14,007 nucleotides of DNA from Ruminococcaceae bacterium UBA1320 (GTDB taxonomy: Bacteria; Bacillota; Clostridia; Oscillospirales; Ethanoligenentaceae): the NCBI GenBank assembly GCA_002306975.1, contig DBTI01000230.1, positions 1 through 14,007 on the forward strand. The letters are read 5' to 3'. This document shows positions 8,550-14,007 of this stretch, piece by piece (positions within the stretch are counted from its first letter, which is position 1; the number at the start of each line of letters is the position of its first letter). The notes beneath the pieces are model-generated. The model was not told the DNA's origin. It searched no databases and saw only the letters and a list, made by a program, of their open reading frames with translations. The translations under genes and the position numbers were made by a program.

Positions 8550-9203
8550 TCAAGTAAAGAAAATCTTTGAAAATATTATAATTGAAAGAGCTTCAATCAT
8601 CGAAGCTGCAGCGATAAGCAAAAAGCAAACGACATATTTGAAGCAATATGTACGAAAATCAGGCGTAAGGTTTTTTTGAACTCCGGAAAAGACAGCTTTT
8701 GAAACTGAGCGCGAAAATTTAAAGCCTTCTCTGCTTGCAACCATCACGGCAAGTGATGTAATGAGCGCCTGAGGCATTACGAAAATAAGGCAAATACCAA
8801 GACCCTTAACGCCATATCTGATATCAATTGAAGCCATAGACGCTCCAAGCCATATGCCCTGAAAAACCGGTATCAGTGCTTCAAACGGGAACCCTATTGC
8901 ACAAAGCCCGAATATGAAAGCTGCGCAAACAAGCATGGATATCGGAAAAAAAGAAGAAGCTGCAAGAGAAGCAAAACCTTTTGATGCAGCGTTTAGCGAG
9001 AGAATATCCTGCATGAAAAATCCTGTGCCTTCTAAACCGGTTTTATTGACACCAGAATTTTTAACATATAAAGCACCGATCAGCACGCCGATTAAAACAA
9101 GCATCATCAGCAAAAGATACTGCCTTAACGGTTTTGATTTAAACCCCGGTAAAACATTGCGCTTTTTTATTTGAGTACGGGTCTGCACACGTTGACGTTC
9201 CAA
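8550..9203 (-). CDS. spoIIM: Stage II sporulation protein M
   Basis: SpoIIM is a membrane protein of the mother cell that works with SpoIID and SpoIIP to thin septal peptidoglycan and drive forespore engulfment. Here it has a basic cytoplasmic N-terminus, a first helix (about residues 26-47), and then several more helices with the FxFGxxxxGFP-like segment (FIFGLCAIGFPFEA) typical of the family. I place the start at TTG 9203 because AGGAGGG lies eight bases upstream and the length (217 aa) then matches B. subtilis SpoIIM (about 214 aa). An ATG at 9224 would add seven residues but has no ribosome site. proC ends 74 bases upstream on the same strand and xerD follows. An inverted repeat and a sigma-E-like promoter lie immediately upstream (see 9210-9258 and 9238-9266). 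Confidence 0.88.
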   Translation of the reverse strand: MERQRVQTRTQIKKRNVLPGFKSKPLRQYLLLMMLVLIGVLIGALYVKNSGVNKTGLEGTGFFMQDILSLNAASKGFASLAASSFFPISMLVCAAFIFGLCAIGFPFEALIPVFQGIWLGASMASIDIRYGVKGLGICLIFVMPQALITSLAVMVASREGFKFSRSVSKAVFSGVQKNLTPDFRTYCFKYVVCFLLIAAASMIEALSIIIFSKIFFT

Positions 9204-9209
9204 GGGCTT

Positions 9210-9258
9210 GCCCTCCTTTTGCATATAAGTTTACAAATTTATATGCAAAACAAAGGGC
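9210..9258 (-). repeat. Long inverted repeat covering the spoIIM ribosome site
   Basis: TTTTGCATATAA (9217-9228) and its perfect complement (9239-9250) form a 12-bp stem with a 10-base loop. After a small internal loop, GCCCT (9210-9214) and AGGGC (9254-9258) add five more pairs. On the minus strand the 3' arm runs through the AGGAGGGC ribosome site of spoIIM. No T-run follows, so it is not an intrinsic terminator. A read-through transcript from proC would hold the ribosome site in this stem. Confidence 0.75.
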
Positions 9259-9266
9259 TTATATTA
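9238..9266 (-). promoter_or_regulatory. Candidate sigma-E-type promoter of spoIIM
   Basis: On the minus strand TAATATA (9260-9266) and CATATAAA (9238-9245) are 14 bases apart, compared with sigma-E KMATATT-N14-CATACAHT (about 6 of 7 and 6 of 8). Transcription would begin near 9231, inside the loop of the inverted repeat, so the mRNA would lack the 5' arm that masks the ribosome site. spoIIM is sigma-E-dependent in B. subtilis. Confidence 0.5.
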
Positions 9267-9277
9267 CCGCTGCGGAG

Positions 9278-10081
9278 TTATTTGCCGAGCTCCTCCGCAC
9301 GCTTTGTGCAGCGTTCCATTGCGTCAATAACGGCGTTTTCAAAATCATGCTCATAGAGTGCATCAAGCGCTTTAAGGGTAGTTCCTCCCGGTGAGGACAC
9401 CATTTTTATAAGCTCGTCAGGTGTATTGCCGGATGATTTTATCATTTCTGCTGAACCTTCAAGCGTTTTAACAATAAGACCAGTAGCGGTCTGTGCATCA
9501 ATCCCCTGCTTTACCGCACCGTTTATTAAAGCTTTTGCAAACAGATATACATAAGCTGGGCTGCTGCTGTTAACCGAAATAACAGCATTCATTTTATCTT
9601 CAGGTAAAACGTCAACACCCCCCCCCGCCTCAAAAATCTGCTTGATTTTCAAGAACTGCTCATCTGTTACAGGCGCAACGTGGCAAAGCGCTGTGGCGCC
9701 GCAGCCAATAAGAAGCGGAGTGTTTGGCATTGCGCGAACGACATTGCTGTCTTCGCCAAGGCGTGATTTTATATAACCGGTTGAAATTCCGGCCGCAATG
9801 CTGACTATGATTTTTCCGTTTGTCAAACCAACAAGGGACTTTAAAACTTCTTCATAATTTTGTGGCTTAACGGCAAGAAAAATAATATTACAAAAATCGG
9901 CAATTGCCTCATATGTATTAAAAACGTTTACTCCGCGCTCTTTAAAATGAGCACATTTTTCAGCGCTTATATCAATAACGCCAAGATTTTCAGGCTTAGT
10001 AACCTTTTGAGATATAATCCCCTCAATAATTGCGCCCGCCATGTTGCCGGCGCCGATAAAACCTATTTTATCAGTCAACAC
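9278..10081 (-). CDS. proC: Pyrroline-5-carboxylate reductase
   Basis: Last enzyme of proline synthesis: reduces 1-pyrroline-5-carboxylate to proline with NAD(P)H in the cytoplasm. At 267 aa it has normal length. The N-terminal Rossmann fold begins IGFIGAGNMA (6-15); VVRAMPNTP (114-122) and SPAYVYLFAKALINGAV (174-190) with SSPGGTT (229-235) mark the family. GSGPAY of many ProC proteins is SSSPAY here. The GTG at 10081 is the first start; the next codon is TTG (10078), which would give the more usual beginning MTDKIGF and puts GGAAGG eight bases upstream, so either may be used. A run of nine C (nine G in the coding sense) near 9614-9622 encodes part of EAGGGVDV; frame and length are intact. 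A promoter is visible at 10121-10150. Confidence 0.95.
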   Translation of the reverse strand: MLTDKIGFIGAGNMAGAIIEGIISQKVTKPENLGVIDISAEKCAHFKERGVNVFNTYEAIADFCNIIFLAVKPQNYEEVLKSLVGLTNGKIIVSIAAGISTGYIKSRLGEDSNVVRAMPNTPLLIGCGATALCHVAPVTDEQFLKIKQIFEAGGGVDVLPEDKMNAVISVNSSSPAYVYLFAKALINGAVKQGIDAQTATGLIVKTLEGSAEMIKSSGNTPDELIKMVSSPGGTTLKALDALYEHDFENAVIDAMERCTKRAEELGK

Positions 10082-10120
10082 TATCGCCTTCCCAAACTTT
10101 ATGAGTTAATTTGACTAAAC

Positions 10121-10150
10121 TTTATAATAAATACTGATTTTGCAGTGCAA
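10121..10150 (-). promoter_or_regulatory. Candidate promoter of proC
   Basis: On the minus strand TTGCAC (10145-10150) and TATAAA (10121-10126) are 18 bases apart (17 if TTATAA is taken as the -10), about 39 bases upstream of the proC start. It lies in the 209-base gap between scfB and proC, whose other visible content is the hairpin at 10241-10267 and an 11-base direct repeat. Confidence 0.45.
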
Positions 10151-10240
10151 AACAAATAGCAAACAGCATTTAAAGTGCGAATTACTTGATTATCATAATA
10201 CTTTTTTAACAATCAATCAATAAAACTGAGTACAATAAAA

Positions 10241-10267
10241 AATATTTGTGAATGTTATACAAATATT
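10241..10267 (-). terminator. AT-rich hairpin with T-run after the SCIFF maturase gene
   Basis: AATATTTGT (10241-10249) and its perfect complement (10259-10267) enclose a 9-base loop, 23 bases past the maturase stop. On the minus strand the stem runs into TTTTT. The stem is short of G and C, so termination may be partial. Confidence 0.6.
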
Positions 10268-10290
10268 ATGTTAACGATATTGCAATGTGA

Positions 10291-11667
10291 CTAAACTTCT
10301 TGATTTTCTGCCAATGCGGCTTTTATCATCAAAGCACATTCAAGGCGCTTTTTTTGAAGCTCGCAGGTAATCTTAAGAGGTTTAAGCATATCGCCGCAGT
10401 ATAGCTGATTGTTAGCGTTACAGCCGCCTGTGCAGAAATATCTCGCCCAGCATTCTGAACAACCCTGTTTTGTAAAAATATTAGCCTTTGAAAAACTGGT
10501 TTTCAGCTCGTTTGTAAAAGTTCCTGTTTCTTTTAAAACGTTGCCCATTATCATGCCATCTTGCCCTACGAACTGGTGGCATGGATAAATATCGCCTTCC
10601 GGTGTGACCGCAACATATTCGTTGCCGCAGCCGCAGCCGCGCAGAAGCTTTAAGATACAGGGGCCACCGTCAAGGTCAAGCATAAAGTGGAAGAAGTTAA
10701 AACCTCTTCCTTTATTTTTACGTTCTATAAACGCTTTTGCAAGCTTTTCATATTCATCAAAAATTTGCGGCAGATCCTTTACCTGCAAAGCGTATGGCGA
10801 ACTGCCGTCGGACACGACAGGCTCAACTGAAATCTGGTCAAAGCCTTCGTCAGCAAGATGAAGCACATCGGCTGCAAAATCAAGGTTCTTGTGCGTATAT
10901 GTTCCACGCACGTAATATTCTCCGCCGTTACGGCGTACCACAAGTTTTTTGTATTTTTCTATGATTTCATCATAGCTGCCACGCCCGTCAACATGTGGAC
11001 GCATTGCGTCATTAACTTCTCGCCTGCCGTCTATTGATAAAACTATATTGTGCATTTCACGATTTATAAAGTCAATTTTATCATCATCAAGCAAAATTCC
11101 ATTAGTTGTTAGTGTAAAGCGAAAATGCTTGCCATGTTCTTTTTCAATACTTCTGCCGTACTCTACCAACCTTTTTACGACATCGAAGTTCATTAACGGC
11201 TCACCGCCAAAAAAATCGACCTCAAGATTATGTCTTTTAGCAGAATTTTCAACAAGAAAATCAAGAGCCGCTTTTCCAACTTCAAACGGCATCAATTTTC
11301 TTCCTCCACCGAAATCTCCGGTAGAAGCAAAACAATATTTGCATCGCAGATTGCAGTCGTGGGCAACATTAAGGCACAAAGACTTTATCGGAGCTTTAGC
11401 GTCCGAGTTGCAATAGCGTTCATAATCATCTTTCGAGCACAACACGCCGGCCTTAAACAGCTCATAAAGCTCTGCCCAGGCCTCGTCTATTTCAGCCTTG
11501 CCGTAATTTTGAGAAAGCTCTGAAACAGCGCTCACCGGCGGCTCTTTACTCATATTTTCATCAACAAACGCAGCCAGCTCGTAAGAGAGTTTGTCCAACA
11601 CGTGAACAGCGCCGCTGCAAACGTCAAGCGCAATATTATAACCGTTTTGAGTAAACCTATGTAGCAT
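10291..11667 (-). CDS. scfB: SCIFF peptide maturase (radical SAM/SPASM, thioether-forming)
   Basis: Radical S-adenosylmethionine enzyme that makes Cys-to-alpha-carbon thioether bonds (sactipeptide-type) in the SCIFF peptide encoded next door. The 458-aa protein has an N-terminal PqqD-like peptide-recognition domain (about 1-90), the radical SAM motif CNLRCKYC with C105, C109 and C112, FFGGEPL (152-158) for SAM binding, and a Cys-rich SPASM domain (about 345-440; GPCILKLLRGCGCG, YPCHQF, GCSECWARYFCTGGC, YCGD) for two auxiliary iron-sulfur clusters. The ATG at 11667 has AAGGAG seven bases upstream. It lies 180 bases after the precursor gene on the same strand with a terminator and a palindrome between them, so it is probably made from terminator read-through. 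The assignment is strengthened by the unmistakable precursor peptide. Confidence 0.95.
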   Translation of the reverse strand: MLHRFTQNGYNIALDVCSGAVHVLDKLSYELAAFVDENMSKEPPVSAVSELSQNYGKAEIDEAWAELYELFKAGVLCSKDDYERYCNSDAKAPIKSLCLNVAHDCNLRCKYCFASTGDFGGGRKLMPFEVGKAALDFLVENSAKRHNLEVDFFGGEPLMNFDVVKRLVEYGRSIEKEHGKHFRFTLTTNGILLDDDKIDFINREMHNIVLSIDGRREVNDAMRPHVDGRGSYDEIIEKYKKLVVRRNGGEYYVRGTYTHKNLDFAADVLHLADEGFDQISVEPVVSDGSSPYALQVKDLPQIFDEYEKLAKAFIERKNKGRGFNFFHFMLDLDGGPCILKLLRGCGCGNEYVAVTPEGDIYPCHQFVGQDGMIMGNVLKETGTFTNELKTSFSKANIFTKQGCSECWARYFCTGGCNANNQLYCGDMLKPLKITCELQKKRLECALMIKAALAENQEV

Positions 11668-11686
11668 ATTTTGCTCCTTATTTCGA

Positions 11687-11737
11687 ATACTAATTCTGAT
11701 TAGAAATTTTCGTTATATTTCTTATTGGAATTAGTAT
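11687..11737. repeat. 51-base imperfect palindrome in the scfB leader
   Basis: ATACTAATTC (11687-11696) and its perfect complement (11728-11737) form the outer arms; AGAAAT and ATTTCT form inner arms around a 9-base loop. In total 18 of 21 positions are complementary. It lies between the scfA terminator and the scfB ribosome site, with a TATACT -10-like sequence on the minus strand at 11733-11738 but no good -35. It has no T-run after it, so an operator or RNA-stability hairpin is more likely than a terminator. Confidence 0.6.
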
Positions 11738-11799
11738 AATTCAGCGAAGGCCTATTCTGTTCCAAAATATTTTTTAAAAAAGTGTTTATGAGCGTAAAA

Positions 11800-11826
11800 A
11801 TTCAGGGACGAATAACGCCCCTGAAT
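11800..11826 (-). terminator. Intrinsic terminator between SCIFF peptide and maturase genes
   Basis: ATTCAGGG (11800-11807) and its perfect complement (11819-11826) form an 8-bp, part GC stem, 21 bases after the scfA stop. On the minus strand it is followed by TTTTTA. It should end most scfA transcripts and let a minority continue into scfB. Confidence 0.75.
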
Positions 11827-11847
11827 CTGCAAAATCAAAAAGGCTTA

Positions 11848-11985
11848 TTACTTCTCGCACTTTTGGTTTGCTACTGTGCATGAAGTTTTGCATGCAGACT
11901 GACAGGATGCCTGGCATTCGCCGCATCCGCCTTTTGCAGCTGTTGCTTTAAGGTTTCTGTTGTTTATTGTTTTAACGTGTTTCAT
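11848..11985 (-). CDS. scfA: SCIFF precursor peptide (six cysteines in forty-five residues)
   Basis: A 45-codon gene. The translated peptide begins MKHVKTINNRNLKATAAKGG and ends in NQKCEK, with exactly six cysteines at positions 21, 24, 28, 32, 36 and 43, including the near-invariant block CQSACKTSC. This matches the SCIFF family of Clostridia in length, leader and Cys spacing. SCIFF is a ribosomally made peptide carrying a thioether cross-link installed by its radical SAM maturase (next gene); its biological role is unknown. The ATG at 11985 has GGAGG eight bases upstream. It has its own strong-looking promoter (12068-12096) and a terminator right after it (11800-11826). All codons are intact and the peptide looks functional. 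Confidence 0.95.
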   Translation of the reverse strand: MKHVKTINNRNLKATAAKGGCGECQASCQSACKTSCTVANQKCEK

Positions 11986-12067
11986 TATGATAGCCTCCGT
12001 TTATTTATGCGTTGGTCTTTGCCACCGCTTTTTTGTACTTAGCAAGCCTTAAAATCGAGTACTTAAT

Positions 12068-12096
12068 ATTATATCACAGGCTATTTGCATTTTCAA
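12068..12096 (-). promoter_or_regulatory. Strong vegetative-type promoter of the SCIFF peptide gene
   Basis: On the minus strand TTGAAA (12091-12096) and a perfect TATAAT (12068-12073) are exactly 17 bases apart. The predicted leader is about 75 bases long. The promoter lies just after the stop of the TIGR04086-type gene, so scfA can be expressed apart from it. Confidence 0.65.
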
Positions 12097-12105
12097 ATAT
12101 AAAAA

Positions 12106-12522
12106 TCAGAATTTACGCCTTTTGTGAGAATTAACCCCAATAATCCCGCCAATGCCGCCGGCAGCGAGCGAAATGACAAGTTTAATCAATACAGAGGCAC
12201 CCATGCCGGCTCCCTGCACTGCAAGCCCTGCCAGCGTCAGCAACAGACACATTAAAAAGCCTGTTACAGCGCCAATGGCAAGCCCCGATTTTTTATGAAG
12301 CTTTGCACCCGTAAAACCGCCCGCAAAGCTTCCGAGTGCGACAGAAACCGCAGAAAGCGTAGGCACAATGCCTTGAGGCACGTCTCTCATTGTCATAACA
12401 AGAGAAAAAATCAAAAGCATGATAAGGCTTGCGGCAAGACCTATAAGCATTCCGGCAAGCAAGGTTATTGCTACCTTTGAAAATTTAACTGGTTCTGTTG
12501 CGGTGGTTGTTTCGGCTCTCAC
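12106..12522 (-). CDS. Small membrane protein, TIGR04086 family
   Basis: This 138-aa protein has four hydrophobic helices (about residues 17-43, 50-70, 79-102, 108-128), small-residue-rich (Gly/Ala) packing and a basic C-terminal tail (SHKRRKF). Size, sequence style and position between yajC and the SCIFF gene fit the TIGR04086 family (YrzE-like) of Firmicutes. Function is unknown. The start is GTG at 12522 with GAGGGG about seven bases upstream. Its regular place beside SCIFF makes it a candidate for export of, or protection from, the mature peptide, but this is guesswork; association with YajC is another option. Family assignment is from memory of the neighbourhood and resemblance. Confidence 0.8.
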   Translation of the reverse strand: MRAETTTATEPVKFSKVAITLLAGMLIGLAASLIMLLIFSLVMTMRDVPQGIVPTLSAVSVALGSFAGGFTGAKLHKKSGLAIGAVTGFLMCLLLTLAGLAVQGAGMGASVLIKLVISLAAGGIGGIIGVNSHKRRKF

Positions 12523-12695
12523 TGCAATCCCCTCTTAACGCGTCATTAACCTTTATGCACGCCTTTGCCTGCAATTTCGGTCAAGATATAATTATTCTAC
12601 AATATAACGATTTATGACTACGTTTATTGTTGCGCAAGCTTAAGGTTGCAGTAAGCCTAAGTTAAAGTCGGCAGAAATTTATAGAATAAAACTAA

Positions 12696-13046
12696 TCAGC
12701 CTACATCATGAACGGTATCAACACTTTGAATAGCCCACTTTTTAATTTGGATTTTGCTGCGGTCTGCGCCTGTCTCAATAATAATGCCGTCTTCCTTAAT
12801 GGAAACAACACGACCGACAACACCACCGATTGTTGTTACATTATCGCCAACTTCAAGTGCCTCGCGCATTTTCTGTGTTTTCTTTTCTTTTCTCTTCTGC
12901 GGTCTTATCATTAAAAAGTAAAGTAATGCAACGATTGCAATCATGGGCAGAAAACTCCAGATTAATGCCGTTGTGCTGTCTCCGCCTGCTGCCGATGATG
13001 TGGTTGTAGTTGCAGCCGCTGTTATAAAGCTGCCAAAATTCATCAT
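12696..13046 (-). CDS. yajC: Preprotein translocase subunit YajC
   Basis: Accessory membrane subunit of the Sec translocase that associates with SecDF. The 116-aa protein has a short Ala/Thr/Ser-rich N-terminus, one membrane helix (about residues 27-46), the hallmark MIRPQKRKEKK just after it (46-56), and a small cytoplasmic beta domain with VGDNVTTIGGVVGRV (66-80), the most conserved part of the family. The start is ambiguous between ATG 13046 and ATG 13043; GGAGG lies about 13 bases upstream of the first, which is longer than usual. A promoter at 13172-13200 gives it separate expression from tgt. tgt-yajC order is common in bacteria. Confidence 0.95.
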   Translation of the reverse strand: MMNFGSFITAAATTTTSSAAGGDSTTALIWSFLPMIAIVALLYFLMIRPQKRKEKKTQKMREALEVGDNVTTIGGVVGRVVSIKEDGIIIETGADRSKIQIKKWAIQSVDTVHDVG

Positions 13047-13171
13047 TATAAAATATACACCTCCGTTATTTTATGCAATGCCGTTTTCTCAATTATTGCA
13101 ATTACAACACTGCTTTTCCGTTTTAGTTGAAATTGCAATAGCTGCATAATTTTGTATCACACATATATTTA

Positions 13172-13200
13172 ATTATAGCTATAATATTCTCAATTGACAA
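13172..13200 (-). promoter_or_regulatory. Vegetative-type promoter of yajC
   Basis: On the minus strand TTGTCA (13195-13200) and a perfect TATAAT (13172-13177) are 17 bases apart, about 125 bases before the yajC start. The -35 is part of a 10-bp inverted repeat whose other arm lies in the last codons of tgt (13249-13258). Confidence 0.6.
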
Positions 13201-13239
13201 GGCTGTTATGTCTTATTTGAAAAATATAACGCAAGACTT

Positions 13240-14007
13240 TTAAATTCTCTTGTCAATTACCGGTGACAAACGCTCTTTCAACTCGTCAAACCTGCCTTCA
13301 TCAAGCGCGTTTCTGATTTTTAACATAAGCTTGTTGTAAAAATAAAGATTATGCATAACAGCAAGCCTCATCGCGAGCATTTCCTGTGCTTTAAACAGAT
13401 GGTGAATGTAGGCCCGAGAATAATTGCGGCAGGTTGGGCAATCACATTCCGTGTCAACCGGCAACGCATCTTTCGTGTATTTTGCGTTTAAAATGTTGCG
13501 TTTGCCCTCCCATGTGAAAAGGTGGCCGTGCCGTGCGTTGCGGCTTGGCATTACACAGTCAAACAGGTCAATGCCGCGTGAAACCGCTTCAATTATGTTT
13601 AGCGGCGTGCCGACGCCCATAAGATAGCGCGGCTTGTTCTGCGGCATATACGGCTCTACGCAGTCAATGATGCGGTACATATCCTCCGCGCTCTCGCCAA
13701 CCGCAAGCCCCCCGATGGCATAACCATCAAGGTCAAGCTCAACGATCCTCTGCATATTTTCAATGCGTAAGTCTTCATACGTTGAACCCTGATTGATACC
13801 AAAAAGCAATTGAGCTTTATTTATTGTATCGCTTTTCGCATTAAGCTTTTGCATTTCTTCTTTGCAGCGGCAAAGCCAGCGGACAGTTCTGTTCGCCGAC
13901 GCTTTTGTATAGTCATATTCCGCAGGGTTTGCAATGCATTCATCAAACGCCATAGCAATCGTAGAGCCGGGGTTCGACTGTACTTGCATACTTTCCTCAG
14001 GCCCCAT
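13240..14007 (-). CDS. tgt: Queuine tRNA-ribosyltransferase (tRNA-guanine transglycosylase), C-terminal part
   Basis: Exchanges guanine-34 of tRNAs with GUN anticodons for the queuosine precursor preQ1 (bacterial enzyme). The 255 codons visible lack about 120 N-terminal residues, which lie beyond the right edge; the ATG at the edge is an internal Met. Numbering from that Met, MAFDEC (19-24), LLFGINQGS (67-75) and YAIGGLAVGE (96-105) form the base pocket, D150 in DLFDCVMPSRNARHG is the catalytic nucleophile, and C188, C190, C193 and H219 are the structural zinc ligands. All are present. It is the first gene of the same-strand series tgt, yajC, TIGR04086-type protein, scfA, scfB. It is clearly less AT-rich than the membrane-protein genes nearby, as is often so for housekeeping enzymes. 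Confidence 0.95.
   Translation of the reverse strand: MGPEESMQVQSNPGSTIAMAFDECIANPAEYDYTKASANRTVRWLCRCKEEMQKLNAKSDTINKAQLLFGINQGSTYEDLRIENMQRIVELDLDGYAIGGLAVGESAEDMYRIIDCVEPYMPQNKPRYLMGVGTPLNIIEAVSRGIDLFDCVMPSRNARHGHLFTWEGKRNILNAKYTKDALPVDTECDCPTCRNYSRAYIHHLFKAQEMLAMRLAVMHNLYFYNKLMLKIRNALDEGRFDELKERLSPVIDKRI

Noticed and set aside
9612..9624. Frameshift in proC at the poly-C run
   Set aside because: The frame is open throughout, length is normal, and motifs on both sides of the run are in the same frame.
10250..10276. Possible dif site
   Set aside because: ATTATGTTAAC resembles the right half of Firmicute dif sites, but the left half (ACTTCC-type arm) is absent.
10082..10290. Riboswitch or small RNA in the proC upstream gap
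   Set aside because: Only a short AT-rich terminator-like hairpin, a direct repeat and a promoter are visible; no known riboswitch pattern was recognised.
12523..12695. Terminator or promoter between yajC and the TIGR04086-type gene
   Set aside because: Only an imperfect six-pair hairpin with a bulge and no T-run, and a poor -35/-10 pair (TTGCGC-N17-TAAATC), were found.
14005..14007. tgt start codon at the window edge
   Set aside because: Conserved N-terminal catalytic segments of Tgt are missing, so this ATG is internal and the gene continues beyond the window.

Overview
The window appears to join two unrelated genomes. Bases 1 to about 1,800 are GC-rich (roughly two thirds G+C by eye), and their genes look betaproteobacterial, Comamonadaceae-like: the start of a branched-chain aminotransferase gene (ilvE), a small membrane protein, and the C-terminal half of RadA. 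From about 1,810 to the end the DNA is much more AT-rich and encodes proteins of a spore-forming Clostridia-type Firmicute, probably Oscillospiraceae/Ruminococcaceae-like (CwlD, SpoIIM, SCIFF peptide and maturase, YesL/DUF624). The switch lies inside the most conserved part of radA and keeps the frame, so a full-length 460-aa hybrid RadA is predicted. A metagenome-assembly or contamination chimera is the simplest reading. Real recombination is possible but would need read-level support.

Layout: 1-531 ilvE (minus, runs off the left edge); 613-1041 small membrane protein (minus); 1117-2499 hybrid radA (minus); 2524-3267 cwlD-type spore amidase (minus, GTG start, hairpin over its ribosome site); 3371-4114 Ser-rich four-helix membrane protein (minus); 4316-5029 L,D-transpeptidase (plus); 5016-5525 O6-alkylguanine-DNA alkyltransferase (minus, TTG start); 5567-6592 tyrosine recombinase (plus); 6644-7468 DUF624/YesL protein (minus); 7597-8481 xerD (minus); 8550-9203 spoIIM (minus, TTG start, hairpin over its ribosome site); 9278-10081 proC (minus); 10291-11667 SCIFF maturase (radical SAM, minus); 11848-11985 SCIFF precursor peptide of 45 aa (minus); 12106-12522 TIGR04086-type membrane protein (minus); 12696-13046 yajC (minus); 13240-14007 tgt, C-terminal two thirds (minus, runs off the right edge).

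How the genes fit together: tgt, yajC, the TIGR04086-type protein, scfA (SCIFF peptide) and scfB (maturase) are consecutive on one strand, the usual clostridial neighbourhood of this ribosomally made, thioether-bridged peptide. The peptide gene has its own strong-looking promoter and is separated from its maturase gene by an intrinsic terminator, which would give much precursor and little enzyme. The cell-envelope and sporulation genes (cwlD, L,D-transpeptidase, spoIIM) fit an endospore former; spoIIM next to xerD recalls Bacillus subtilis. Both cwlD and spoIIM have a perfect 12-bp inverted repeat whose 3' arm holds or adjoins the ribosome binding site, and in both a sigma-E-like -10 sequence lies so that sporulation transcripts would lack the 5' arm. 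No tRNA, rRNA, CRISPR array or insertion sequence was seen, and no gap over 300 bases lacks a gene.
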